Source of the DNA: Actinomycetota bacterium
GTDB lineage: Bacteria > Actinomycetota > JAICYB01
NCBI GenBank assembly: GCA_035536535.1
Contig: DATLNZ010000083.1
Location: 1-35,599 of the forward strand
DNA: 35,599 nucleotides
Reading direction: 5' to 3'
Part shown: positions 16,119-24,361 of the stretch, one piece after another
How positions within the stretch are numbered: the stretch's first letter is position 1
Layout: every line of letters starts with the position of its first letter
Program-made: the position numbers and the translations under genes
Notes under the pieces: generated by a model
The model's input: only the letters and a program-made list of their open reading frames with translations
Databases searched by the model: none
What the model was told of the DNA's origin: nothing

Positions 16119-16190
16119 GGGCTCTTAGCTCAGGGGGAGAGCGCTTCCTTGACACGGAAGAGGTCACAGGTTCAAATCCTGTAGGGCCCA
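16119..16190 (+). tRNA. tRNA-Val (GAC)
   Basis: A 72-base cloverleaf. The acceptor GGGCTCT pairs with AGGGCCC, the D arm is GCTC/GAGC, the anticodon stem CTTCC/GGAAG encloses TTGACAC with anticodon GAC at 16151-16153, and the T arm ACAGG/CCTGT encloses TTCAAAT. The discriminator is A. CCA is not encoded (CGA follows), unlike the tRNA-Cys in this window. Confidence 0.96.
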
Positions 16191-16272
16191 CGAATGGCGC
16201 TGGACCAGTTGTGTCCGCGCCGACCGCGCTCCCCTCGCCGCCCCAAACCACCAGTCGCTTCAGAGGCATGAG

Positions 16273-17061
16273 ATGACCGACGAGGCGAGGCTCCCGGGGG
16301 GTCACGTTACGGGAGCTGTACGAGTCGCGGATACCGTCCGGCGTCCCATGGGCCCGTGGTCGCCGGCCGTCCACTCGCTTCTCCGCCACTTGGAGACGGT
16401 GCGCTTCGAGGGGGCTCCAAGGCTCCTGGGGGTGGACGACCGGGGCCGTGAGGTCCTGGAATTTCTAGAGGGGATGGTGCCGTCGGGACTCACGCCCGAC
16501 CCCTACGGCTCGACGGACTCCGTTCGTGCTGTGGGCGACCTGCTGAGGCGGTTCCACGAGGCGGTGGCCACATTCGAGCCTTCCGAAAACTCCGTTTGGA
16601 GGTTCGCGGCGGGCAGACCCCAGCGCGGCGAACTCATCTGTCACACCGACCCGGCCCCCTGGAACGTCGTCTTCAGGAACGGCAAGCCCGATGCCCTCAT
16701 CGACTGGGACATGGCTGGTCCCGATGACCCGATTGCAGACGTCGCCTTTGCCGCCGTGCACTTCGTCCCGCTGCACGATGAGGACCGGTGCCGGCAGCTC
16801 GGATGGACCACGTCCCCCGCCCGGGGTGAGCGCCTCGTCGCTCTCTGCGAGGGCTACGGGCTGGACGTCATGAGACGCACAAGCCTGCTGGACGAGGCCG
16901 TCAAGAGGATGACCCGAATACACGAAGGCTTGAGGCGTGGAGCCGAAACCGGTGATCCAGTGTCGTCGGCACTATGGGCAAGGGGAGTCGGCGAGCTCCC
17001 GCTGAGAGACGTGGCCTTCATCGAGGCGCATCGACAAGAACTACAGCAGGTACTCACTTGA
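16273..17061 (+). CDS. Phosphotransferase, APH/choline-kinase family
   Basis: 262 residues. Catalytic loop ICHTDPAPWNVVF with H124, D126 and N131, and metal motif ALIDWDMAGP with D144. The N-lobe is short (about 70 residues) and begins GGHVTGAVRVADTVRRP, a pattern shared with many actinobacterial small phosphotransferases; an obvious ATP lysine is not seen in it. Substrate unknown; resistance cannot be claimed. GAGG lies about ten bases before the ATG. It follows tRNA-Val by 82 bases on the same strand and may use that transcript. It is unrelated in sequence detail to the fused kinase at 10073-11596. Confidence 0.85.
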   Translation: MTDEARLPGGHVTGAVRVADTVRRPMGPWSPAVHSLLRHLETVRFEGAPRLLGVDDRGREVLEFLEGMVPSGLTPDPYGSTDSVRAVGDLLRRFHEAVATFEPSENSVWRFAAGRPQRGELICHTDPAPWNVVFRNGKPDALIDWDMAGPDDPIADVAFAAVHFVPLHDEDRCRQLGWTTSPARGERLVALCEGYGLDVMRRTSLLDEAVKRMTRIHEGLRRGAETGDPVSSALWARGVGELPLRDVAFIEAHRQELQQVLT

Positions 17062-17232
17062 CCCACCGATAGCACCAGGTGTCTCCCGTAATGGCCCATG
17101 AAAACTGCATGCCGGTGGGCGGTTCCGACCGTCCGATTTCGTCCCGAGTGACTATCTGAGGCCCGCCCTGGCCTGTCGATGCCACAGATATGTTCCGAGC
17201 CACTTTTGGACATCCGGGTGTGGTACCGGCCA

Positions 17233-17253
17233 CTGCGACCGTCCCAGTCGCAG
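17233..17253. repeat. Perfect inverted repeat upstream of small membrane protein gene
   Basis: CTGCGAC (17233-17239) and GTCGCAG (17247-17253) around a 7-base spacer, 40 bases before the ATG at 17294. It could be an operator or an RNA stem. The surrounding gap (17062-17293) holds no gene that I can support. Confidence 0.4.
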
Positions 17254-17293
17254 CGATGAACGGCGGTTCAGATAGATCACAAAGGGGGAGCAC

Positions 17294-17458
17294 ATGACCC
17301 AAGCCAGGGCCATCTTCGTCGCGATCATCTTCATGTCCATGCTGATGTTTTTTGCGCTGGGCTCAACGATCACGAGGCTGCAGAGCAGCGTTGACGGCCG
17401 GGGAACGGCGACCCTCGAACTGAGACAGCAGCTAGCACCGGCCTCCGCCGGCCGCTAG
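17294..17458 (+). CDS. Small single-pass membrane protein, 54 residues
   Basis: ATG to TAG with a strong GGGGGAG ribosome site five bases upstream. Residues about 5-24 are one uninterrupted hydrophobic segment (Ile/Phe/Met/Val), preceded by a short basic start (MTQAR) and followed by a polar tail of about 30 residues with Arg and Gln. This predicts an N-in single-pass protein. A GC-rich stem (CCGGC/GCCGG) covers the stop. I do not recognise a family. It lies between a phosphotransferase and the MDMPI-like gene; a separate promoter precedes the latter. Length and lack of homologues in memory limit confidence. Confidence 0.55.
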   Translation: MTQARAIFVAIIFMSMLMFFALGSTITRLQSSVDGRGTATLELRQQLAPASAGR

Positions 17459-17511
17459 ACGCTTCTGCGGGGTCCCGCTGGGGGTGGGGGCCACATCTGA
17501 ACTCCGCCTCC

Positions 17512-17542
17512 TTGACGGCGTTGCATACAGACTGTGTGTAAT
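17512..17542 (+). promoter_or_regulatory. Candidate promoter for MDMPI-like gene
   Basis: TTGACG (17512-17517) and TGTAAT (17537-17542), separated by 19 bases, with TG just before the -10. It lies 30 bases upstream of the ATG at 17572. The spacer is longer than ideal. Confidence 0.35.
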
Positions 17543-17571
17543 GCCCCACAAAGAAGCGAGCGGGAAAAACC

Positions 17572-18240
17572 ATGCTGCCTCGACAGGAAGCCCTCAGCGG
17601 TTACGCCAAGCAGCTGGAGGAGTTTGAAGCCCTCATCCGGTCCCTGAGCGACGAGCAGTGGCGCGCATCCACCCGGTGCGAGGGCTGGAAGGTCTCGGAC
17701 GTAACGGCTCACGTCGTAGGGACGCTCTCAGAAGTCGTGGCCGGCCGCGCCGCCGGCCTCGGCGAGGCGGGAGCTGTCGACAGGGTTGCCGCCGAACGCA
17801 AGGGGATGTCCCAGCAGGAGCTGGTGGACGAGCTTCGGTCATCGCGCGAACAGGCCCAGAAGGCAACGGCCCTGCTTGACGACGATGCATGGGCGGGACC
17901 CGCCCCAGGGGACGTTGCGCCGACGATGGGCGACGGGGTGTGTGCGCTCTGGTACGACACGTACGTACACGACGAGGACATCAGGGCCGCGCTAGGGCTC
18001 GAAGCCAAACGGGGGCCGGGGCTGCGGGCGGCGGTGGAGCACCTGGCAACGGTCTTGCAGCAGGACGGGTGGGGCCCGGCCACCATCGCGGTGGACGGGA
18101 TGGAGGAGTTTTCAGTCGGAGGCCACTCAGACCGGCGCATCACCGGAGACCCCCTGGTGTTCGTACTGGCGGCTACGGGTCGCGGAGATGCGGCAAAGCT
18201 CGGCTTGGACGAAACGGTGAACGTCTACCGCCGACGCTGA
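17572..18240 (+). CDS. Maleylpyruvate isomerase-family (MDMPI/DinB-fold) protein
   Basis: 222 residues. The N-terminal four-helix domain begins with a helix, then RCEGWKVSDVTAHVVG (35-50), the hallmark RxxGWxVxDVxAHV of the TIGR03083/MDMPI N-terminal family; H47 is the expected first metal ligand. The WYDTYVHDEDIR helix (127-138) supplies D129 and H133 at the other ligand positions. The C-terminal 70 residues, with a TGDP...FVLAATGR strand-helix, fit the small SCP2-like domain. Known members use mycothiol or act as uncharacterised thiol-transfer enzymes, typical of actinobacteria. The ribosome site is weak. Confidence 0.85.
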   Translation: MLPRQEALSGYAKQLEEFEALIRSLSDEQWRASTRCEGWKVSDVTAHVVGTLSEVVAGRAAGLGEAGAVDRVAAERKGMSQQELVDELRSSREQAQKATALLDDDAWAGPAPGDVAPTMGDGVCALWYDTYVHDEDIRAALGLEAKRGPGLRAAVEHLATVLQQDGWGPATIAVDGMEEFSVGGHSDRRITGDPLVFVLAATGRGDAAKLGLDETVNVYRRR

Positions 18241-18429
18241 AAGGCGAAGTGACACCCAGCCACCGGGGACGGTCCGGCGTCCCGGCCCGCCGGTTGCGCC
18301 CAGTCCGCCCGCAGGAACGGCGGTGCCATCGGTGACTGGGTCTGAAGGACTAGGAGAAATCGCTCCGACGGCTCATTCACTTCGGACGCTCCCGGACGTT
18401 GTCTATCTCGAGAGTGAACGGAGACTGCG

Positions 18430-20022
18430 ATGGGCGCACCTGGCAGTTCCAGAGGAGCCGGACGCACAGACGGTCGCGGCGTTGGTGACGATGGTTCCGA
18501 CGCACGCACAGTCGTCGAGCTGAGTCGGCTGCTCCGGGCTCAGATGTCAGTCGAATCCGTGCTCGAGGAAGGCGGAAAGGCGGTTCAGCGGGCTCTGAGA
18601 GTCCGGTCGCTGGCCATCTGGCTCGGCCCCGGCGAGCTGATGACGGGCCCGGCCTGGGTCGGGGGTTCGGTTTGTGACACCGCCGTGCCCAAGGAGGTCC
18701 TTGAGGCGAGCCGGTCACGCAGGGCCAACCTCGGCCCGCGCGGGACAAAGGGAATGGCTCTGGCCGTCCCGATCATGACCCCCAACTCAGGCCTGCTAGG
18801 CGTCATACGAGCCGAGGCGAGGGAGTGGGACCAACCACAGCAGATGCTGTTTCAGGAACTCGCTATGGAGGTGGGCTATGCGCTGGAAACCTCAAAGATG
18901 TATGGGCGAGCCATCGCCGCCAAAGAAAGATCCGAGGCGATCCTTGCTCACGTGGGGGACGGCGTTTTCGTCACAAATGACCGAGGCGAGATCCTCAACT
19001 GGAACGGGTCCGCCGAGACCGTGGTCGGCTGCCCCACTCGCAGGGCCGTAGGCGCGAGCTGCGACGCGGTTCTGGGTCTTCACGAGGGCGAGCGGACGCT
19101 GGATTGCAGCAAGGGGTGCCCCCTGATCGCCGGAGCCTCACGGGGCAGCGTCACGGGACGGCAGATGTGGAGACACCGACCGGACGGGTCCCGGCAGCCA
19201 TTGCTGGTCGCCGCGGCCCCGGTGCCTGGTGCGGGGGGGGCTCCTGCCGAGGTGGTGCACTCGATCAGAGACATCTCGCGCCTCCGCGAAAGCGACGAAG
19301 CCAAGACGATGTTCCTTGCCACGGCGTCACACGAGCTCAAGACCCCGCTCACCGTCATCCAGGGTTTCGCACAGCTGCTCATGCAGCCCGGAAAACTCGA
19401 CCCCGAGAAGACGCACCTTGCGCTGGACGCCATCCAGAGTCGCGCGCATCAGTTGAACAAGATCGTCGATCGCCTCCTGATGTCCAGTCGCATCGAGGCG
19501 GGACGCCTGGAGCTGCACCCGAGTCCCATCGACGCCGAGTCCATCGTCCGCGAGCGTGTTGAGTTGCTCGCCCAGGGGGCCGGCCGCCAGATCGAACTGA
19601 TCGTCACAGACCGGATTCCCCCGGTGTACGCCGACGAAGACGCTCTCATCACCGTGCTCGACCAGCTCCTGGACAACGCTGTGAAGTACTCGCCTGGAGG
19701 GGAGAGGGTCGAGGTGGCCCTGGCAACCGAACCGGACGAGGTCTGGGTCACAGTCCGCGACCACGGTGTCGGCATGAACGGCGAGCAGCTGACCCGGTGC
19801 TTCGACAAGTTCTGGCAGGCGGAGTCTTCCGACGCACGCCGCTTCGGCGGGACCGGCATAGGGCTTTACATCGTGAAGTCTCTGGTGGAGGCCATGCGGG
19901 GAAACGTCACGGTCACCAGCGGCAGGCGAGGTGGAACCACTGTCTCCGTGGCACTCCGTCGAGCGGACTCGACCCGCCGGTTTCCTGGACTGGACCAAAG
20001 TAGGGACACCGACCGCACCTGA
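18430..20022 (+). CDS. Orphan GAF-PAS sensor histidine kinase
   Basis: 530 residues, no signal peptide or membrane helix, so a cytoplasmic sensor. A GAF-like domain (about 28-155) is followed by PAS (about 165-285), HisKA with ATASHELKTPLT (phosphoacceptor H301), and HATPase with N box DQLLDNAVKYS (N416), G1 DHGVGMN (444-450) and G2 GGTGIGLYIV. The PAS contains C201, C211, C226 and C230 (GCP, SCDAV, DCSKGC), a four-Cys pattern seen in PAS domains that may sense redox state or bind metal. CGGAG lies about eight bases before the ATG. No response regulator is adjacent. The next gene is convergent. Confidence 0.9.
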   Translation: MGAPGSSRGAGRTDGRGVGDDGSDARTVVELSRLLRAQMSVESVLEEGGKAVQRALRVRSLAIWLGPGELMTGPAWVGGSVCDTAVPKEVLEASRSRRANLGPRGTKGMALAVPIMTPNSGLLGVIRAEAREWDQPQQMLFQELAMEVGYALETSKMYGRAIAAKERSEAILAHVGDGVFVTNDRGEILNWNGSAETVVGCPTRRAVGASCDAVLGLHEGERTLDCSKGCPLIAGASRGSVTGRQMWRHRPDGSRQPLLVAAAPVPGAGGAPAEVVHSIRDISRLRESDEAKTMFLATASHELKTPLTVIQGFAQLLMQPGKLDPEKTHLALDAIQSRAHQLNKIVDRLLMSSRIEAGRLELHPSPIDAESIVRERVELLAQGAGRQIELIVTDRIPPVYADEDALITVLDQLLDNAVKYSPGGERVEVALATEPDEVWVTVRDHGVGMNGEQLTRCFDKFWQAESSDARRFGGTGIGLYIVKSLVEAMRGNVTVTSGRRGGTTVSVALRRADSTRRFPGLDQSRDTDRT

Positions 20023-20042
20023 GCCATCCGTGATCCGCGAGC

Positions 20043-20885
20043 TTATGAGGCTGGCGCTGCCTCACGATGGGAGCGGCGACCGGTGACGCCGCCCAACGCG
20101 TACCTCAGGAACAGGTGGGACCCGTGCTGCCGGACGCTCATCAGGTCCCCCCGCAGGCCCGATTCCACCAAGTCGGTGCCCTCGGCCAGCCCGGGCCGGG
20201 ATCCTGGCTCTGGTCGCCCCGCGAGCATCGGCGAGAGGGTGAGGAACAGATCGCCGACGACTCGGGCCGCGAGCATTTGAGAGGTGAGCCCCGGGCCGGC
20301 CTCGCTGAGGATCCGCCGGTGCCCCCTGCCCCGCACCACGTCCAGCGCTGAGGCGACGTCGACCACATCCCCCCCCGAAACCTCAATGAGGTCGGTCTCC
20401 GAGTGAACCCGATGCCTCAGTGCGTCGGCCCCCTTCGAGGTGGTGACGACCACTGCGTCTGCCAGAGCCGGGGCATCCGCGTCGATATCTCCGGTACTGG
20501 TGAGGACCACCAACTCCGGGGCCGGCGCAAGGCCGAGCGAGCTGCGCAGCGACGCGAAGGCATCCGAAGCCGCAGGATGAACACGCTCGGGCGTCCACCG
20601 GTGCGTGGGTTCCGCCCGTAGGGTCCCGGCCCCGATGACGATCGCCTCCGCGTGGGCGCGCAACAGTCCCATCACGAAACGATCCGCCTCGCTTTTCAGG
20701 CCGATGTCGGACGGACGCATTCCAACGTCGTCCAAAGCGACGACTCCGTCCAGGGAGGAGACGAAGTTGGCGAACACGCACGAGTCGCCCAGCGAAAGAG
20801 GGCCCCCGTAGATCCGCTCGAGGTCGGCCGAAAGGTGGCTCGCTGGGTGGTGCGGGATGTCCAGAAGAACTTCGAGGGGGCGCAC
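20043..20885 (-). CDS. RibD C-terminal-domain (dihydrofolate-reductase-like) reductase
   Basis: 280 residues with the RibD_C/DHFR fold: VFANFVSSLDGVVALDD (37-53), IVIGAGTLRAEPT (82-94), VVVTTSKGAD, and RRILSEAGPGLTSQMLAA (about 190-207), the GGP-like segment. This family reduces pyrimidine intermediates of riboflavin synthesis or related substrates with NADPH. There is no deaminase domain, so it is the stand-alone reductase type, and no other riboflavin gene is nearby. The GTG start has CAGGAG six bases upstream and follows the cyclase-ATPase stop by 13 bases, so the two are likely co-transcribed. A functional link is not evident. Confidence 0.88.
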   Translation of the reverse strand: MRPLEVLLDIPHHPASHLSADLERIYGGPLSLGDSCVFANFVSSLDGVVALDDVGMRPSDIGLKSEADRFVMGLLRAHAEAIVIGAGTLRAEPTHRWTPERVHPAASDAFASLRSSLGLAPAPELVVLTSTGDIDADAPALADAVVVTTSKGADALRHRVHSETDLIEVSGGDVVDVASALDVVRGRGHRRILSEAGPGLTSQMLAARVVGDLFLTLSPMLAGRPEPGSRPGLAEGTDLVESGLRGDLMSVRQHGSHLFLRYALGGVTGRRSHREAAPAS

Positions 20886-20898
20886 TGAGCTCCTGCCG

Positions 20899-23800
20899 TT
20901 AGGCCGGCCGCACCGCCGAGATGCGGTCGAACCAGGGTTCGGCCGCGCCGATGCGGCGGTAGATGGCGGTCGCGGTGTCCAGCTTCTCCGCAGCCTCGCC
21001 CTCCCGTCCGGAACCGATGAGGGCCTGGGCCCAGGAGACGAATGTCTCTGCCTCCTCCCAGGGCACGCTGTAGGCGCGGAAGGTGTCGACCGCGCTGCGA
21101 AAGCGGCTCTCGGCTTCGGCGAGCTTCCCCTCCTGAGTCAGGGTCACCGCCTCGAGCAGGTCGACCCAGCCGGCGAAGCCTCGGAAGTCCTCCGCCGGGG
21201 AAACCGCCTCGCGCACACGCCCCAGCGCCGAGCGAGCCTCAGCTGTCCTCCCCTGAGCAGCGAGCGCTCTGCCCAGGAAGACGCCGGCGCATGCCTCCAT
21301 GAACACGCCTCCGCCGTCGACGGCCAGCTGCAACGCATGGCTCGCCGCAGCCTCCTGCGCGCCGAAGTCGCCACTCGGCCCAGCAGCCCAGGCGGACATG
21401 ATGCAGGAGACCCCCTCCTCCCACGTTGCACCGTGAGCCCGACCCGTTTCCCTGGAGCTAGCCGTCACTTCCCTGGCACGGCTCCAATCCCCCTCCGCGA
21501 TGTGCAGCCTCATTGCGAAGTGCGCGTTGCCAACTATGAGCTCGTCTCCCGTCAGCGCCCTCGCCTCCTGCATCTCGCCGGCGGTGAGATGGCAGACACC
21601 GATCATTGCCAGCATCATCGCCCTGGGAAACTCGGTCTGCGCGAGGAATGGCCTGTCCAGATCCGCCACCACGCGCTCACGGCCGTAATGTGGGTCGAGC
21701 AGCTGGTTCAGCCACCCGCGGTGGAACATCGCGCCGAAATAGCTGACCATCCCCTGCCCGAGCCGGTCGGCCACGTCCCAGCCCTGCTCGATGAACGAAA
21801 GGCCCTGCCGGACCCTGCCGGACGCCAGCACGTGCCATCCGTGAAGAACCGCCGCATTGGCCCACAGGGCCTCGTTTCCGAGACGTTCACCGATCTGCAT
21901 CGCGCGACCCGACGCTTCCACACCCTCCGACACGCGCATCGCGAACAGCAGTGAATTGGCGCGGCCCACGTACAGGTAGCCCAGCGAAGCCCGCTCGGGG
22001 CCGTCGCCGAGTCCGGACTCGGCGACGCGGTAGTGCTCGAGGGCACGGGGGATATCCATCGAGTCGGGGAAGTACGAAAGCCCGCGGCCGAGACGCGAAT
22101 GCACCTGCGCGGCCCGCTCCGTGCGTCCGAGCTGATCGTAGATCTTCAGCGCCCGCTCCAAGGTCTGGACCGCTCTGGAGGGATCCTGCCCCGCCATGTA
22201 CATCAGGTCCCCCAGCCTCTGGTGGAGCTGCGCCATCACCTCGGGTTCGGCCCCCTCCTCCTGCATCAACTCCAGCGCCGGCTCCAGGTGCGCGATCGCC
22301 TCCTCCCAGCCGAAGACGCCGGCGGCAGCAGCGGCCGCATCGATCGAGTAGCGGATCGTCCGGTCCGCGGGAGCGGCGGCACCGGCGTTGCGCAGGTGCA
22401 CCGCCAGGGCCGCGACGTGGCCTGAGAGGTCGCGGGCATGAACCTTCTCGATGGCCTCGGCGGCCTTCAGATGAAGACGTTGCTTGCGGGCCAGCTGGAG
22501 CTCGTCATACAGGGTCTCCTGGACCAGTGCGTGCGTGAACACGTAGGCCGGCGAGCTCGCGCCGGCGACCTCGCTGACCAGACCGGACCTAAGCGCCTCT
22601 TCCAGCCCCGCCAGCAGCGAGTCCTCGTCCGCAGTCGACATGGCGGCCAGCACGTCGAACTCGAATTCGCGGCCGAGAACCGACGCCAGCGCCAGAGCGA
22701 GGTTCGTTTGCTCCGACAGCCTGGACAGACGCCTGCCGATGACCTCCTTGACTCCCTCGGGGATGCCGAGCTCGCCCACCGCCGACTCCAGGACCCACAT
22801 TCCGTCGCGGTGGGTCAGCCGTCCGGTCTCCATGAGGTGCCCCACGACCTGCTCCATGAAAAAGGGGTTGCCTTCGGTTGCCTCGCGCAGCGTCTCCGCG
22901 AGCGCACGCCCGCGACGGCCGACGTCGTGCTGGGCTGATGCGGTGAATATGGACAGCACCTCGGGGACGTCCAGGCCCTTCAGCGGCAGCCGCTCCAGAG
23001 CCCCGTCGCGCCGGAGGTCGGCGAGCACGTCCGAAAGCGGGTGCGTCCGGGACAGGTCTGTGTCCCTGTAGGTCCCGAGGTACATCACGCGCGCCGGCTC
23101 GGGCGACCTGAGCAGGTGCCGAAGCAGCAAAAGCGTCGGCTTGTCCGCCCAGTGGAGGTCGTCGAGCACCACGAGCAGGGGAGCACGCGCCGAAGCCGAA
23201 GCGATGAAAGCGGAGGTGGCGGTGAACAGACGGAGGCGTTCGGTCTCCGGCGCGGTCGCGGAGGGCATGGTCAGGCCCCCCACCCGGTCGCCAAGGTCTG
23301 GGACGAGCCGGGCCACGTCGGCGCCCTCCTGGGCGGCCCATGCCCGCAGGTCCTCCCGGCTGCTGGAGCAGACGAGGTGCCGAAGCGCCTCCACGAACGG
23401 CTGGTAGGGGGCAAGTGACTCCTCGTCGCACCTCCCGAACAGCACCACGGCACCGGAAGCGTGCAGTTCCTGCGCGAACTCGGCCGCCAGCCTGGTCTTG
23501 CCGATTCCCGGCTCCCCCGCCAGCAGGACCAGGCGCCGCTGGCCGGCCTGCGCCGCGGCCCACGCGTCGCTCATCCGACCGCGTTCGCCCTGCCTTCCCG
23601 CAAAGGGGGTCCGGTGGCGCGTCTCCAGGACCGCCGGCAGCGGGACGGGCTCCGAGGGGGCGGGCTGCCACAGGACCTCCGAGGCCGCGACCGGCTCCGA
23701 AAGCCCGGACAGCTCCAGGGGGCCGAGCGACGAGAACGAGAAGGAGCCCCGTGACGCCGCCAGACCGCGAACGAGGTCCGAGGCCAGGATCTGCCCCCCG

Positions 23801-24177
23801 GCGGCTGCATCGCACAGCCTCTTTGCGACGACGACGGAGGTCCCGAAGAAGTCACCCTCGTCGCGGATGGGCTCCCCGACGTTCAGGCCCACCCTGACCT
23901 CGAGCCGGGCCTCCGCGTCCAGCTCGTTGTGCCTCAGGACGGACTGTTGAATCGATACGGCGCATCCGATGGCGTCCAGGACGCTGGGGAACACGACCAT
24001 GAGGCCGTCGCCCAGGTTCTTGACCTCCTGCCCGCCCTGCGCCGCCACCGCGTCGCGCAGCAACCGGAAGTGGACGCGCCTCAGCCGCTCTGCCTCGTCA
24101 TCGCCCAGCCTCCCGAGTATCTCGGTCGAGCCGACGACGTCGGTGAAAAGGAGAGTGACGATGGCGCCTTCAGACAT
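20899..24177 (-). CDS. Adenylate/guanylate cyclase-domain protein with AAA ATPase and TPR region
   Basis: 1092 residues from the ATG at 24177; an upstream in-frame ATG would add 67 residues of non-conserved sequence. Residues 5-170 are a class III cyclase domain: metal Asp D13 in LLFTDVVGST and D57 in VKNLGDGL, with R120 kept. The transition-state Asn, expected in VNxAAR, is Val (V116 in SVVVAKRL), so cyclase activity is doubtful. An AAA/NB-ARC ATPase follows, with Walker A GEPGIGKT (221-228) and Walker B LLVVLDDLHWAD (334-345). From about 660 the protein is helical TPR-like repeats to the end; no LuxR HTH is present. These are cytoplasmic signalling or scaffold proteins of unknown output. 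It is divergent from the gene at 24362. Confidence 0.88.
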   Translation of the reverse strand: MSEGAIVTLLFTDVVGSTEILGRLGDDEAERLRRVHFRLLRDAVAAQGGQEVKNLGDGLMVVFPSVLDAIGCAVSIQQSVLRHNELDAEARLEVRVGLNVGEPIRDEGDFFGTSVVVAKRLCDAAAGGQILASDLVRGLAASRGSFSFSSLGPLELSGLSEPVAASEVLWQPAPSEPVPLPAVLETRHRTPFAGRQGERGRMSDAWAAAQAGQRRLVLLAGEPGIGKTRLAAEFAQELHASGAVVLFGRCDEESLAPYQPFVEALRHLVCSSSREDLRAWAAQEGADVARLVPDLGDRVGGLTMPSATAPETERLRLFTATSAFIASASARAPLLVVLDDLHWADKPTLLLLRHLLRSPEPARVMYLGTYRDTDLSRTHPLSDVLADLRRDGALERLPLKGLDVPEVLSIFTASAQHDVGRRGRALAETLREATEGNPFFMEQVVGHLMETGRLTHRDGMWVLESAVGELGIPEGVKEVIGRRLSRLSEQTNLALALASVLGREFEFDVLAAMSTADEDSLLAGLEEALRSGLVSEVAGASSPAYVFTHALVQETLYDELQLARKQRLHLKAAEAIEKVHARDLSGHVAALAVHLRNAGAAAPADRTIRYSIDAAAAAAGVFGWEEAIAHLEPALELMQEEGAEPEVMAQLHQRLGDLMYMAGQDPSRAVQTLERALKIYDQLGRTERAAQVHSRLGRGLSYFPDSMDIPRALEHYRVAESGLGDGPERASLGYLYVGRANSLLFAMRVSEGVEASGRAMQIGERLGNEALWANAAVLHGWHVLASGRVRQGLSFIEQGWDVADRLGQGMVSYFGAMFHRGWLNQLLDPHYGRERVVADLDRPFLAQTEFPRAMMLAMIGVCHLTAGEMQEARALTGDELIVGNAHFAMRLHIAEGDWSRAREVTASSRETGRAHGATWEEGVSCIMSAWAAGPSGDFGAQEAAASHALQLAVDGGGVFMEACAGVFLGRALAAQGRTAEARSALGRVREAVSPAEDFRGFAGWVDLLEAVTLTQEGKLAEAESRFRSAVDTFRAYSVPWEEAETFVSWAQALIGSGREGEAAEKLDTATAIYRRIGAAEPWFDRISAVRPA

Positions 24178-24361
24178 GCCTCTGGACCCCGCGTAGGACT
24201 GCTTCGAGTATGCATGGGAGAATGGACGTGTTGGAATCGAAAGATGCCCGAAGCTGCCCAAACGGCTGTCGCTCGGGCAGGACTCGGAGGAGACGGAGTC
24301 TTGACTGCCTTTAAGCGCGGCGGAGAGCCTGGCCGTCCAGTACGGCTGACCGGGGTCTGAC

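Noticed and set aside
14233-16119. A 628-codon open frame on the plus strand
   Set aside because: It lies antisense to two hydrolases and the small acidic gene, all with clear motifs. Its translation is Arg/His/Gly-rich with no domain, the usual shadow of GC-rich coding DNA.
16009-16389. N-terminal extension of the lipase gene
   Set aside because: It crosses tRNA-Val on the other strand and lacks hydrolase sequence; the ATG at 16008 has a strong ribosome site.
16273-17061. Antibiotic-resistance call for the phosphotransferase
   Set aside because: The catalytic motif is shared by many choline, sugar and unknown small-molecule kinases; nothing in the sequence points to aminoglycosides.
22589-23815. 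A 408-codon minus-strand frame inside the cyclase-ATPase gene
   Set aside because: It is the +1 shadow of the ATPase frame, rich in Arg/Gly/Ala, with no start signal.
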